Shown here in pieces: positions 23,877 to 32,300 of a stretch of 64,000 bases of DNA. The position numbers and the translations under genes were made by a program. The stretch is taken from NCBI GenBank assembly GCA_965199915.1, contig OZ241348.1, forward strand, positions 2,170,001 to 2,234,000. Reading direction: 5' to 3'. This stretch comes from VXYL01 sp965199915. GTDB taxonomy: Bacteria > Pseudomonadota > Gammaproteobacteria > Pseudomonadales > Azotimanducaceae. The stretch's first letter is position 1; every line of letters starts with the position of its first letter. The notes beneath the pieces were generated by a model. That model was not told the origin of the DNA. It was given only the letters and a program-made list of their open reading frames with translations, and did no database searches.

Positions 23877-24596
23877 CTACTGCAACATTGCCCGATCCGT
23901 TGGCGTCTTCGCCGCCACCCACACATGCACTTCCTCCGCGCCGGCTTTCAACAACGCTTGGGCGGCGGCGCGCACGGTGGCGCCGGTGGTGGTCACGTCG
24001 TCAATCAACGCCAAGCGCCGCGCCGGCAGCGGGCGGCGCGCGGCGAAGGCGCCGCGCACGTTCCGCAGCCGCTCGGCGCGCGCCAGCGAGCGCTGCGGCG
24101 GCGCGTTCCGCACCCGCGTCAAGTGGCCGCGCAGGCGGCGCAGGCCGAGTTCGCGAGCGGTCACGCGAGCCAACAGATCGGCTTGGTTGAAGCCGCGCTG
24201 CCGCAGCCGCCGACGCGTGAGCGGCATCGCCACCACGGCCGCCGGCAACGCATCGTCGCGGTAGCGGGCAGCGACGGCGGCGGCCAACAATGTGCCGAGG
24301 ATGCGCGCCTGCATCAAGCCGTTGCCGGATTTCAAGCCTTCGACCACGGCGGCCAAGGGGCGGGAATACGCGAAAGGCGCCACCGTCTTCGTCCACGGCG
24401 GCGGCGCGGCGAGGCAACGGCCGCAGACTCCGAGCGCATCGCCGGAGGCGGCGGGCGCCGGTTCCGCGCAGCGGGGACAGGCGCGCTTGTTCGGCTCGAA
24501 GGCGCTCTCGCACTCCTCGCACAGGTCGATGTCGCGCCGGGAGCGCCGGCGGCAAAGCACGCAGATGCTGGGAAACAACGGGGATAGCGGGCCCAC
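23877..24596 (-). CDS. comF: ComF-family phosphoribosyltransferase-like protein
   Basis: 239 residues from GTG. Four pairs of cysteines at the N-terminus (CVLC, CEEC, CPRC, CGRC) form the zinc finger of ComF/GntX proteins. The phosphoribosyltransferase fold follows, with MPLTRRRLRQRGFNQADLL and the PRPP loop LALIDDVTTTGATV. ComF acts in uptake of transforming DNA in several bacteria; GntX has been linked to gluconate use in E. coli. No other competence gene is in the window. Confidence 0.9.
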   Translation of the reverse strand: MGPLSPLFPSICVLCRRRSRRDIDLCEECESAFEPNKRACPRCAEPAPAASGDALGVCGRCLAAPPPWTKTVAPFAYSRPLAAVVEGLKSGNGLMQARILGTLLAAAVAARYRDDALPAAVVAMPLTRRRLRQRGFNQADLLARVTARELGLRRLRGHLTRVRNAPPQRSLARAERLRNVRGAFAARRPLPARRLALIDDVTTTGATVRAAAQALLKAGAEEVHVWVAAKTPTDRAMLQ

Positions 24597-24640
24597 GGGC
24601 GACTACGGGCTGCGACAAATCGCAGCTCAGCGACGACCAT

Positions 24641-25369
24641 TCACGGATGACGAACCCGTGAACGTCGCAGCGCAGCCTCCAATTGCGCGACGCGCGCCTC
24701 GGCGGCCGAGCGGGCGGCGGCTTCCCGTTCGGCAGCCGCTTGGACCTCGGGCCGATGCGGGACGTCCCGGCCCGTCGCCGCGTCGCGGAAGCGGAGCAGC
24801 TCGCCGTCCACGCGCACGTCCAAGCCCAGCGCCTCGCTGCGGATCATCGGCCCGCCATCCGCGAGCCGCGGTGGTAGCGGCAGGTACTCGCCGTCCGCCA
24901 GCTTGAGCCCCTGCAGCCGCGGCGTGCCGGGTGGGTAAACGCCGCCTTTCGGGTCGAACATCCAGTACTCCGGCACGCCGATCGCCGCGTAGCGGCACCG
25001 CTTGCGGTCCCGATCCTTCTTCTGTGTGCTGGGCGACGCCACCTCCAGCACCCAGTCCGGCGGCTTGCCCTCCACCCAGACGAAATAGCTCGAGCGGTTG
25101 CGCGTTCCCAATCCAAGCCCCACCAGCACGTCCGGCGCGATGAAGTTCCTGTTGTTCCCCTCCTCCGGATACATCAGGATGTCCGCCGCCACCAGCGCCG
25201 TCGGGAGCGCCTCCCGGAGGTCGCCGGTGGCGTGCATGATGGCGTCCGCCTGCCACATGTTGTCGGCCATCGGCTTACCGTCCGAGCAGGGGTAGTACAC
25301 GTCGTCCGCGGGGGCGGCGGGGACGTTGGAGGCGGCTGTGGCGGCCGCGGCCGGCGGGGGCGTTGGCAT
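24641..25369 (-). CDS. Uma2-family (DUF820) PD-(D/E)xK protein, copy 1
   Basis: 242 residues from the ATG preceded by GGAGA. After a Pro/Ala-rich N-terminus the restriction-endonuclease-like core is seen: IAPDVLVGLGLG (the catalytic Asp), DWVLEVASPSTQKKD (the Glu-x-Val strand) and KRCRYAAIGVPEYWMFDP with the lysine and tyrosine typical of Uma2. A short coiled coil (EREAAARSAAEARVAQLEAAL) closes the protein. Uma2 proteins are widespread, often duplicated, and without a proven role; a nuclease function is inferred from the fold. It is the shorter of two tandem copies. Confidence 0.82.
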   Translation of the reverse strand: MPTPPPAAAATAASNVPAAPADDVYYPCSDGKPMADNMWQADAIMHATGDLREALPTALVAADILMYPEEGNNRNFIAPDVLVGLGLGTRNRSSYFVWVEGKPPDWVLEVASPSTQKKDRDRKRCRYAAIGVPEYWMFDPKGGVYPPGTPRLQGLKLADGEYLPLPPRLADGGPMIRSEALGLDVRVDGELLRFRDAATGRDVPHRPEVQAAAEREAAARSAAEARVAQLEAALRRSRVRHP

Positions 25370-25440
25370 GTGGCGGTTCTCCGTGGTGGTTTGCTGGCGC
25401 GGTTCGTCGCCGCGCCGGTGGCGAAAGTAGCATAGTCCTT

Positions 25441-25457
25441 CACGGCCGGGGGCCGTG
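25441..25457 (-). promoter_or_regulatory. Leader hairpin conserved in both Uma2 copies
   Basis: CACGGCC-GGG-GGCCGTG is a perfect stem. The equivalent place before copy 2 (26632-26648) keeps the outer pairs. It lies about 70-90 bases upstream of the start codon, next to a TATGCT that could be a -10 element when read on the minus strand. Role unknown. Confidence 0.4.
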
Positions 25458-25684
25458 CCTTTGTCGATTTCCCATGCGTCGGGCACGGGCTCGGCGGACA
25501 GTGTTTCAGGCTCGAAAGCGTCTGTATGTAGGAGAATCGCCCGATGTCGCGTGCGGTTCTTTCTTTACGGCAGGTAAGCCAACCGACGCCGAAAGCGCGA
25601 GGCGGTTTGGGGGTGTTTCAACCGCGGCCCCAGGGACATTCCGGACTCCCCGTGGCGTGCGACAGATCGCAGGTCAGCGACCGC

Positions 25685-26560
25685 TCACGGCTGGCTGGTC
25701 CGCGAACGCCGCAGCGCGGCCTCCAACTGCGCAACGCGCGCCTCGGCGGACGAGCGGGCGGACGCCTCCCTGAGCGCGCGTGCCGCTTCGCGTTCCGCCT
25801 TGGCTTCGGCGGCCTTGCGCTGCGCGGCCTCCCGCTTGGCTTGGGCTTCCGCGCGTCTGGCGGCCGCTTTCGCCTGTTCGGCGGCCGCTTTGGCCTGTTC
25901 GGCAGCCGCTTTGACCCGTTCGGCGGCCGCCACGACCTCGGCCCGATGCGGAATGTCCCTGCCCGTCGCCGGGTCGCGGAAGCGAAGCAGCTCGCCCTCC
26001 ACGCGGATGTCCAAGCCCAGCACCCCGCTGCGAATCGTCCGTCCGCCCTCCGCGATCCGCGGCGGCAGCGCGCGGTACTCGCCGGCCACCAGCTCAAGCC
26101 CTTGCAGGCGCGGCGTGCCGGGCGGGTACACATCGCCCTTCGGGTCGAACATCCAGTACTCCGGCACGCCGATCTCCGCGTAGCGGCACCGCTTGACGCC
26201 CCGGTCATCCGCCTGCGTGCCGGGCGACGCCACCTCCAGCACCCAGTCCGGCGGCTTGCCCTCCGCCCAGACGAAATAGCTCGAGCGGTTGTGCGTTCCC
26301 AGTCCGAGCGCCACCAGCACGTCCGGCGCGATCTTGTTGTCCTTGTTCCCGCGTTCGGGGTACATCAGGATGTCCGCCGCCACCAGCGCCCGCGGATGCG
26401 TTGCCTCGAGGTCTCCGACGGCGTTCAGGATGGCCCGCGCCTGCCACATGTTGTCGGCCATCGGCTTACCGTCCGAGCAGGGGTAGAACACGTCGTCCGC
26501 GGGGGCGGGGCGGACGTTCGAGGCGGCGGTGGCGGCCGCGGCCGGCGGGGGCGTTGGCAT
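25685..26560 (-). CDS. Uma2-family (DUF820) PD-(D/E)xK protein, copy 2, with long coiled coil
   Basis: 291 residues from the ATG preceded by GGAGA. The core is nearly the same as copy 1: IAPDVLVALGLG, DWVLEVASPGTQADD, KRCRYAEIGVPEYWMFDP. The C-terminal part is expanded to about 85 residues of heptad-like Ala/Lys/Glu sequence (AAAEQAKAAAEQAKAAARR and so on), partly coded by direct repeats of the DNA, before the same ending (EARVAQLEAALRRSR). The longer coil suggests a different partner or oligomer state. Residue differences are scattered through the core, so the duplication is not brand new. Confidence 0.82.
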   Translation of the reverse strand: MPTPPPAAAATAASNVRPAPADDVFYPCSDGKPMADNMWQARAILNAVGDLEATHPRALVAADILMYPERGNKDNKIAPDVLVALGLGTHNRSSYFVWAEGKPPDWVLEVASPGTQADDRGVKRCRYAEIGVPEYWMFDPKGDVYPPGTPRLQGLELVAGEYRALPPRIAEGGRTIRSGVLGLDIRVEGELLRFRDPATGRDIPHRAEVVAAAERVKAAAEQAKAAAEQAKAAARRAEAQAKREAAQRKAAEAKAEREAARALREASARSSAEARVAQLEAALRRSRTSQP

Positions 26561-26854
26561 GTGGCGGTTCTCCGTGGTGGCTGGCGGGCGCGGTCCGTCG
26601 CCGCGCCGGTGGCGAAAGTAGCATAGTCCTTCACGGCTGGGGGCCGTGCCTTTGTTGATTTCCCACGCTGTCGGGCACGGGCTTGGCGGACAGTGTTTCA
26701 GGCTCGAAAGCGCCTGTATGTAGGAGATTTGCTCGAAGTCGCGTACGAATTTCAGGAAACCTTCATTCCCCGAGGACATCGCGCTCCGATGTCCAATCCG
26801 CGCGACGACCCGCGACGGTGTCACGGGCAGCGGAGAGCGACCGGCCCGCGGCTT

Positions 26855-27898
26855 TCAGCCGCTCGGGCGCAGCCAGCGCAGCGGGTCCACGGGCTCGCCG
26901 TCCTGCCGCACCTCCAAGTAGAGGCCGGCTTCGTCTTGGCCGCCGCTGCGCCCCGCCGAGGCGATCACCTCGCCCGCTTCCACGCGCTCGCCGACGCGCT
27001 TGAACAAGGCGTCCGCGTGACCGTAAAGCGACATGCGCCCGCCGCCGTGGTCGACGATGATCAACATGCCGAAACCGCGCAGCCAATCGGCGAAGACGAT
27101 CTCGCCGCCGGACACCGAACGCACTTGGGCGCCGAGCGTTGCTTGAATGTGAATGCCTTGCCAACGCATGCGGCCGCCGGCGCGGGCCTGTCCGAAACGG
27201 TGTTTGAGGCGGCCTTGCACCGGCCACGCCAAGCCGTCCGCGGCGAGCGCCACCGCCGGCTGCGGCCGGCTGGACCGTGCCGCGCGTTGCCCCAATTCCA
27301 CGATCAATTGCCGCAGGCGCTGTTGGTCCGCGGCAAGGCGCTCCCGCTCGCGGCCTTTGTTCGCCAGCTCTTTGCGCAGGTTGGCCGCCGAGCGTCGGCG
27401 GTCGGCTCGTTGCGCGAGCTGGGTTTCTTGCGCCCGCGCGCGCTCGGCGCGGTGTCCGATTGCCGCGGCCGCGGTGTCTTGCAGCGCCCGGAGGGCGCGC
27501 GCGCGGGCGTCCGCCAGGTAGCCTTGGTAGCGCGCCATGCGTTCCACCGCGACCGGATCGTCGTCGTTGAGGAGCAGCTTGAGGACATCCCGCGCGGACA
27601 TTCGCCACGCGGTGCGCAGGTGCTCGGCGAGACGGCTGGCTTGTTCTTCGCGCTGCTGGTTCAATTGGCGGATGCGCGCGTCCAGATCGGCGATCGCCTG
27701 TTCGGACTTGGCGATGCGGCGGTCGGCGCCGGCGAGCCGCCGCTGCGCGGCGGCCAACCGCTTGCCGGCGTCGTCGATCCAGCTGTCCAAGGCGTTCAAG
27801 CGTTTCGTGGCCGCTTCCAGATCGCGTTCGGCGCTCTGCGCGGCCGCACCGACGGATGTCGATCCAAGGGCCAGCGCGAGGAGGATTCGCCCCACCAC
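26855..27898 (-). CDS. envC: EnvC-like murein hydrolase activator (degenerate LytM/M23)
   Basis: About 347 residues from a GTG at 27898 or 27895; the frame is open upstream through a dispersed repeat. A signal peptide (GRILLALALGSTSVGAAAQ) is followed by a long coiled coil (about residues 25-220) and a LytM domain with GAQVRSVSGGEIVFADWLRGFG, LIIVDHGGGRMSLYGH and GEVIASAGRSGG. The zinc ligands are incomplete: the H-x-x-x-D pair reads QGIHIQA and the final H-x-H reads LYLEV. EnvC proteins have just this loss and act by activating amidases at the division site. The gene follows gpmI, as in many Gammaproteobacteria. Confidence 0.85.
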   Translation of the reverse strand: MVGRILLALALGSTSVGAAAQSAERDLEAATKRLNALDSWIDDAGKRLAAAQRRLAGADRRIAKSEQAIADLDARIRQLNQQREEQASRLAEHLRTAWRMSARDVLKLLLNDDDPVAVERMARYQGYLADARARALRALQDTAAAAIGHRAERARAQETQLAQRADRRRSAANLRKELANKGRERERLAADQQRLRQLIVELGQRAARSSRPQPAVALAADGLAWPVQGRLKHRFGQARAGGRMRWQGIHIQATLGAQVRSVSGGEIVFADWLRGFGMLIIVDHGGGRMSLYGHADALFKRVGERVEAGEVIASAGRSGGQDEAGLYLEVRQDGEPVDPLRWLRPSG

Positions 27899-27964
27899 CA
27901 ATGCGCACCCTGCGGGGCGCGTTGGAGTTTGCTGTGCAAACCCGGCGCGTTTGTGAAGTTCCAC
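27899..27964 (-). repeat. Dispersed palindromic element, copy R6
   Basis: On the minus strand it reads GGAACTTCACAAACGCG, then GGGTTTGC-ACA-GCAAACTC and CAACGCGCCCCGCAGGG. It fills the gap between gpmI and envC. A GTG at 27964 inside it is in frame with envC, so translation from there would add 22 repeat-coded residues ahead of the signal peptide. Confidence 0.75.
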
Positions 27965-27977
27965 TTAGCCGATACCT

Positions 27978-29564
27978 TTAGACGGCCGCGCCAATCGGCA
28001 GCGCTTGGCGCGCGGACGCCGCCGCAACGAGCGAACGTCCGGTCATTGCCGGCGGCGCGTCAATGCCCATCAAGGCGAGCAGCGTGGGCGCCACGTCGGC
28101 CAGCGCGCCGCCGCTCGCGAAACGCACACGTCGAGGGCCGGCGTACGCCAAGGGCACCAGCGACGACGTGTGCGCGGTGTGCGGCTGGTTCGACGTCTCG
28201 TCGCGCATGCGCTCGGCGTTGCCGTGGTCCGCGGTGATCAAGGCTTGGCCGCCCCGGCGGCGGAGCGCGTCGCGCACGCGCCCGAGGCCCGCGTCGATCG
28301 CCTCCGCGGCGCGCACCGTGGCGGCGAAGTCGCCGGTGTGCCCCACCATGTCGCCGCCGGCGTAGTTGCACAGGACGAAGTCGTGGTTGCCGCCGGCGAT
28401 GGCGTCCACGAGCGCGTCGGTGACTTCGCGCGCGCTCATCTCGGGGGCCAGGTCGTAGGTGGCGACGTTGGGCGACGGCACCAACACGCGGTCTTCGCCG
28501 GCGAACGGCGTTTCGCGGCGGCCGGAGAAAAAGTACGTCACGTGGGCGTACTTCTCCGTTTCCGCCAGGCGCAATTGCCGCATGCCGCGCTTGGCGAGCA
28601 CTTCGCCCAAACTGTCGTCGACGCGCTCCGGCGCGAACGCCACTTGCGCGGGCAGATCGTCCGCGTAGCGGGTGAGCGTCACGAACTCCGCCAAGTTCGG
28701 CCGCGCCGGGCGCGCAAAGCCATCGAAATCGGGTTCGAGGAACGCCCGGCAGATCTGCCGCGCACGGTCGGCGCGGAAGTTCATGAACACCACGGCGTCG
28801 CCATCGCCGATCACCGGCGCCGGCGCGCCGGCCGGTTGAATGGCGCTCGGCTGCACGAACTCGTCGGTCTCCCCGCGCTCGTAGGCCGCCCGCAGCGCCG
28901 CCAGCGGGGTGGGGAAGCGCAACGGCGTCTCGCCTTGGACGAGCAAGCGCCAAGCGCGTTCGGTGCGTTCCCAGCGCGCGTCCCGATCCATGGCGTAGTA
29001 GCGCCCGGTGATGGAGGCGACGGCGCCCGGAAACCGCTCCTCGAAGCGCCGCAACGATCCGGCCGCGCTCTTCGGCGGCGTGTCCCGGCCGTCGAGAAAG
29101 GCATGCAGGAACACTTTGCCGCACCCGCGCTGGCGGGACGCGGCGACAAGGGCGGCGATCTGGTCTTCGTGGCTGTGTACGCCGCCGGGGGAAAGCAGGC
29201 CAAGCACATGCAGCGCCGCGCCGCCCCGCGCGCCGGCGTCGATCGCCTCGCGCAGGGCGGCGTTGTCGGCGAGCGCGCCGAAGGCGACGGCGCGGTCGAT
29301 GCGCGTGAGGTCTTGATGCACCACCCGTCCGGCGCCGATGTTCATATGCCCCACCTCGGAATTGCCCATCTGTCCCGGCGGCAGGCCGACGCGCCCGCCG
29401 GACGCGTCGAGCACGGTGGAGGAGGGGGCCTGCCACAGCGCGTCCCAATGCGGCGTGCGGGCGGCGTGGATGGCGTTGTGGCGGGTCTCTTCGCGCACGC
29501 CCCAGCCGTCCAAGACGATGAGCACGGTGGGAGTGGGCTTCGGCGTTGGGTCCTCACTCGTCAA
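27978..29564 (-). CDS. gpmI: 2,3-bisphosphoglycerate-independent phosphoglycerate mutase
   Basis: 528 residues from a TTG with AGAGGA about eight bases upstream; an ATG at 29627 is in frame but lies deep in the upstream gene. The metal-binding VLIVLDGWG (Asp 19) and the phosphoserine motif GQMGNSEVGHMNIGAG (Ser 69) are intact. HVLGLLSPGGVHSHEDQI, FLHAFLDGRDTPPKSA and, near the end, CNYAGGDMVGHTG and ALITADHGNAE complete the alkaline-phosphatase-type site. It interconverts 3- and 2-phosphoglycerate with two manganese ions. The start overlaps the thioesterase stop by 11 bases. Confidence 0.95.
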   Translation of the reverse strand: MTSEDPTPKPTPTVLIVLDGWGVREETRHNAIHAARTPHWDALWQAPSSTVLDASGGRVGLPPGQMGNSEVGHMNIGAGRVVHQDLTRIDRAVAFGALADNAALREAIDAGARGGAALHVLGLLSPGGVHSHEDQIAALVAASRQRGCGKVFLHAFLDGRDTPPKSAAGSLRRFEERFPGAVASITGRYYAMDRDARWERTERAWRLLVQGETPLRFPTPLAALRAAYERGETDEFVQPSAIQPAGAPAPVIGDGDAVVFMNFRADRARQICRAFLEPDFDGFARPARPNLAEFVTLTRYADDLPAQVAFAPERVDDSLGEVLAKRGMRQLRLAETEKYAHVTYFFSGRRETPFAGEDRVLVPSPNVATYDLAPEMSAREVTDALVDAIAGGNHDFVLCNYAGGDMVGHTGDFAATVRAAEAIDAGLGRVRDALRRRGGQALITADHGNAERMRDETSNQPHTAHTSSLVPLAYAGPRRVRFASGGALADVAPTLLALMGIDAPPAMTGRSLVAAASARQALPIGAAV

Positions 29565-30024
29565 CGGGCCGGTCCTCTCGTCCTTCGATGAGGAAGCTGC
29601 CGGTCGCTTCGGCGACCACGCGGCCATCCGCGTGGCGCAAGACCTTGCCCTCGCACACCGCCAACCTTCCTTTGCGGCGCCGCAACCTGCCCTCGAGGCG
29701 CACCGGCGTTCCCACCGGCAGCGGCGCGCGGTAGCGCACCTCCGCCCGCGCCGTGAAGCAACGTTCGCCGCCGAGAAAAATCGTGTTCGCCATCACGTCG
29801 TCCAGCAAACTGAACAGAATGCCCCCGTGGGTGACGCCATCGTAGCCAACGTGGGTATCCTGCGGCGTGAACTCGGCGCGGCAGACGCCGCCGTCGAGTC
29901 GGAAGCGAACATGCAGGCCGGCGCTGTTCCCCGGCCCGCAAACGAAACAACGGTTGGCGCTCGCCGCCAGCGGGTTCGGCGAAAGCGCGCCTTGGCTTGC
30001 GCCAGGTTCCACGACCGCGTTCAC
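29554..30024 (-). CDS. PaaI/YdiI-type hot-dog thioesterase
   Basis: 156 residues from the GTG that overlaps the amidohydrolase stop (GTGA). The sequence has an N-terminal CFVCGPGN motif, then THGGILFSLLDDVMANTIF, which is the hot-dog helix with its catalytic acid, followed by FTARAEVRYRAPLPVGTPV and GRVVAEATGSFLIEG. It probably hydrolyses an acyl-CoA thioester. It is co-transcribed with the upstream amidohydrolase and overlaps gpmI downstream, so a transcript could carry all three. Confidence 0.85.
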   Translation of the reverse strand: MNAVVEPGASQGALSPNPLAASANRCFVCGPGNSAGLHVRFRLDGGVCRAEFTPQDTHVGYDGVTHGGILFSLLDDVMANTIFLGGERCFTARAEVRYRAPLPVGTPVRLEGRLRRRKGRLAVCEGKVLRHADGRVVAEATGSFLIEGREDRPVDE

Positions 30025-31136
30025 GCCAAGCCGAACAGTGGCGCCGCGTTGTGCCAGAAGATCTTGCGGATGCTGGACTCCGGCAGCGGTTGGCGTTCCA
30101 AGTCCGCGAGACCCGTCGGCCAAGTGCCGTCCGGGTGGGGATAGTCCGTGTTGAAGGCGACGTAGTCGTCGCCCACCAACTCGCACACCGCCGGCAAGGT
30201 GCGCTCGTCGCCTCGGCACGCCACGAGGAGTTTGGACTTGAAGTACTCCGTGGGTCGCCGTTTGAGCTGCGGATGCTCGGCGTTGCCGGAGAACTCCCAA
30301 TGCTGCTCCATGCGCTGCAGCCAGTACGGCAGCCAACCAGCGTCCGCCTCCACATGCACGATGCGCAACAACGGATGGCGTTCGATCACGCCGAACCAGA
30401 TGAGGCTCGTCATCGCCGCCATCGCCTCGAAGGGGTGCGCGAGGATGTGGCCGGCGGTGTGGGTTTCCATGCGCTCGCCGAACGACGGCAAATACGGCGA
30501 ACCGGAGTCGTGCAAACACACCGGCAGGCCAAGTTCCTCCAGCGCGGTCCAAAGGGGCTCGTTCGCCTTGTGATGGAGGTTGCGCCGGCGCACGGGATTG
30601 GGCCGCACGTAGAACGCGGCCGCGCCTTGCGCCTGCGCGCGCCGCGCCTCTTCAATGGCGAGCGCGGGCGCTTGCAACGGCAGCATGGCCGCCATGCGGA
30701 GCCGCGCCGGGGCGTGCGCACAATACGCCAAGCTCCAGTCGTTGTAGGCGCGGCAGGTTGCGGCGAGAAGCTCCGCATCTTGGAACTCGCGGCCGAGGAT
30801 CTGCCCGCCGACGGTGGGGTAGAGCACTTGCGCGTCCACCCCGTGGGCATCCATGTCGCGGATGCGCGCCGCCGGCCGAAATCCCTCGGCGCGAGTGCGG
30901 GCGTGCTTGCGCATGCCGTTCGCGGCGGCTTCGTGGAACGCTTCGGAGTGCATGGGGTAGTTGCCGTCTTGCTTGGTGATCGGCTCGCCTTCCACGCACA
31001 TGCCGGTGCGGCCGCCGCCGACATCGCCCAAGCGCGGCGCTCGGTGGCGGAAAGCGGGGTCCATGTATTCGGTCCAGATCGCGGGCGGTTCCATCTGATG
31101 CGCGTCCGTGTCGAGCACGCGAAAGCCGTTGCGCAT
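30021..31136 (-). CDS. Amidohydrolase family protein, ACMSD-like metal-dependent hydrolase/decarboxylase
   Basis: 371 residues from ATG. The N-terminal LDTDAHQMEP corresponds to the D-x-D-x-H-x-x-E-P motif of the amidohydrolase 2 group, which replaces the usual H-x-H. Later blocks are LGLPVCLHDSG (metal His), RIVHVEADAGWLPYWLQRM, and AFNTDYPHPDGTWP with the final metal Asp. This layout matches bacterial proteins annotated as 2-amino-3-carboxymuconate semialdehyde decarboxylase relatives. The substrate is unknown. It heads the thioesterase-gpmI-envC string. Confidence 0.85.
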   Translation of the reverse strand: MRNGFRVLDTDAHQMEPPAIWTEYMDPAFRHRAPRLGDVGGGRTGMCVEGEPITKQDGNYPMHSEAFHEAAANGMRKHARTRAEGFRPAARIRDMDAHGVDAQVLYPTVGGQILGREFQDAELLAATCRAYNDWSLAYCAHAPARLRMAAMLPLQAPALAIEEARRAQAQGAAAFYVRPNPVRRRNLHHKANEPLWTALEELGLPVCLHDSGSPYLPSFGERMETHTAGHILAHPFEAMAAMTSLIWFGVIERHPLLRIVHVEADAGWLPYWLQRMEQHWEFSGNAEHPQLKRRPTEYFKSKLLVACRGDERTLPAVCELVGDDYVAFNTDYPHPDGTWPTGLADLERQPLPESSIRKIFWHNAAPLFGLA

Positions 31137-31237
31137 GGTGTCAACCGATGTCGTCTTCGGGAGGGCTGCTAAGCTACGCCGTTGTGGAAGCCGGAGCAAC
31201 CGAGGCCGCGCGCCGGGCCGGCCGCGTGGACAGTCGA

Positions 31238-31288
31238 GCGACGGCGCGGGGCGCAAGGCTTGACAGGTTCGTGAAGGCCCTCCCCGCG
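31238..31288 (-). repeat. Possible degenerate copy of the dispersed element (R7)
   Basis: Read on the minus strand, TTCACGAACCTGTCAAG and the following GC-rich bases resemble the left half of R2 (TTCACGAATGAATCAAG). The GAGTTTGC core is missing. It lies between two divergent genes. Confidence 0.35.
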
Positions 31289-31302
31289 CAAGAAGGCTTG
31301 GG

Positions 31303-32265
31303 ATGAAGATCGTCGCGGTTCCCGGCCTCACGCTGCCGGTTGTGGACGAGGCCGCCCGAGCGCGCATCCGCGCCGCCGGTGGCGGCGCGGACCTGGTGGT
31401 GGCGGACGCGGCCGAGGCGTTCGACGAAGTGGTGGACGCGGACGTGGTGCTCGGCTTCGTGCCGCGGCCGATGTACTTGGCCGCGACGCGACTGCGCTGG
31501 GTGCATGCCATCGCCTCGGGCGTGGACGCCTTCCTCTACGACGAGTTCCGGCGTGGCGATGTGGTGCTCACAAGCGAGAAGGGACTGGTGGGCGAACACC
31601 TCGCCGACCACGCTTTCGGCTTGCTGTTGACGCTCACCCGCCAGCTCGCCACCGCGGTGCGCCTCGGCGCGCAAGCGTGGCGCCACCGGGAGGCCATGCG
31701 GGCACTTGCGTTCGAGCTCGGCGGCCTCACCATGGGCGTGTTCGGGTTCGGTGGCACCGGGCGGGCGGTGGCGCGGCGGGCGGCGGCATTCGGCATGAGG
31801 GTGGTGGCGCTCGACCGCGATCCCGTGCCGCCCTCGCCCGAGGTGGCCGACGTGTGGCGCGCCGATGCGTTCGACGCGCTGCTTGCCTGTGCGGACGTGC
31901 TGTGCGTCTGCTGTCCGCTCACTGCCGAGACCCGGGGCAAGTTCGATGGCGCGGCGCTGCGCAAGATGAAACGCAGCGCCATCCTCGTGAACGTCACCCG
32001 CGGCGAGGTGATCGTGGAGGACGCCTTGATCGAGGCGTTGGAGGCGGGTCGCATCCAAGGCGCGGCGCTGGACGTCGCGCTGCGCGAGCCGCTGCCGGCG
32101 ACGAGCCGTCTGTGGACGTTGCCGCAAGTGGTGATGACGCCGCACACCGCGGGCGCGAGCCAATTCCGCGCAGAACGCAATCTGCGCCGGTTCGTGGCCA
32201 ATCTGGAGCGTTTCCGCCGCGGCGAGCCGCTGGAAGGCGTGGTCGACAAGATGCTCGGCTACTGA
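31303..32265 (+). CDS. D-2-hydroxyacid dehydrogenase family protein
   Basis: 320 residues from ATG. The NAD-binding fold is LGGLTMGVFGFGGTGRAVARR, with an acidic residue after the second strand (VVALDRDP), and the catalytic trio is visible: Arg in VNVTRGEVIVED, Glu in ALDVALREPLP and His in VMTPHTAGAS. The length matches phosphoglycerate/glyoxylate reductase-type enzymes of about 320 residues. The N-terminal substrate-binding half is less conserved, so the substrate (hydroxypyruvate, glyoxylate or other) is open. It is divergent from the amidohydrolase gene and convergent with the response regulator. Confidence 0.88.
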   Translation: MKIVAVPGLTLPVVDEAARARIRAAGGGADLVVADAAEAFDEVVDADVVLGFVPRPMYLAATRLRWVHAIASGVDAFLYDEFRRGDVVLTSEKGLVGEHLADHAFGLLLTLTRQLATAVRLGAQAWRHREAMRALAFELGGLTMGVFGFGGTGRAVARRAAAFGMRVVALDRDPVPPSPEVADVWRADAFDALLACADVLCVCCPLTAETRGKFDGAALRKMKRSAILVNVTRGEVIVEDALIEALEAGRIQGAALDVALREPLPATSRLWTLPQVVMTPHTAGASQFRAERNLRRFVANLERFRRGEPLEGVVDKMLGY

Positions 32266-32300
32266 CCGCCGAGGAAGCGCTGCGCCCGCACACGCGGCGT

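Larger units (their letters stand above)
24641..26731 (-). repeat. Tandem duplication of a Uma2 gene together with its upstream region
   Basis: The segments 24641-25535 and 25685-26731 match across the gene and about 165 bases upstream of it, including the leader hairpin and the sequence TATGTAGGAGA at the far end. The main difference is about 50 extra Ala/Lys/Glu-rich residues in the second copy. The 150 bases between the copies show no gene. Confidence 0.85.
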
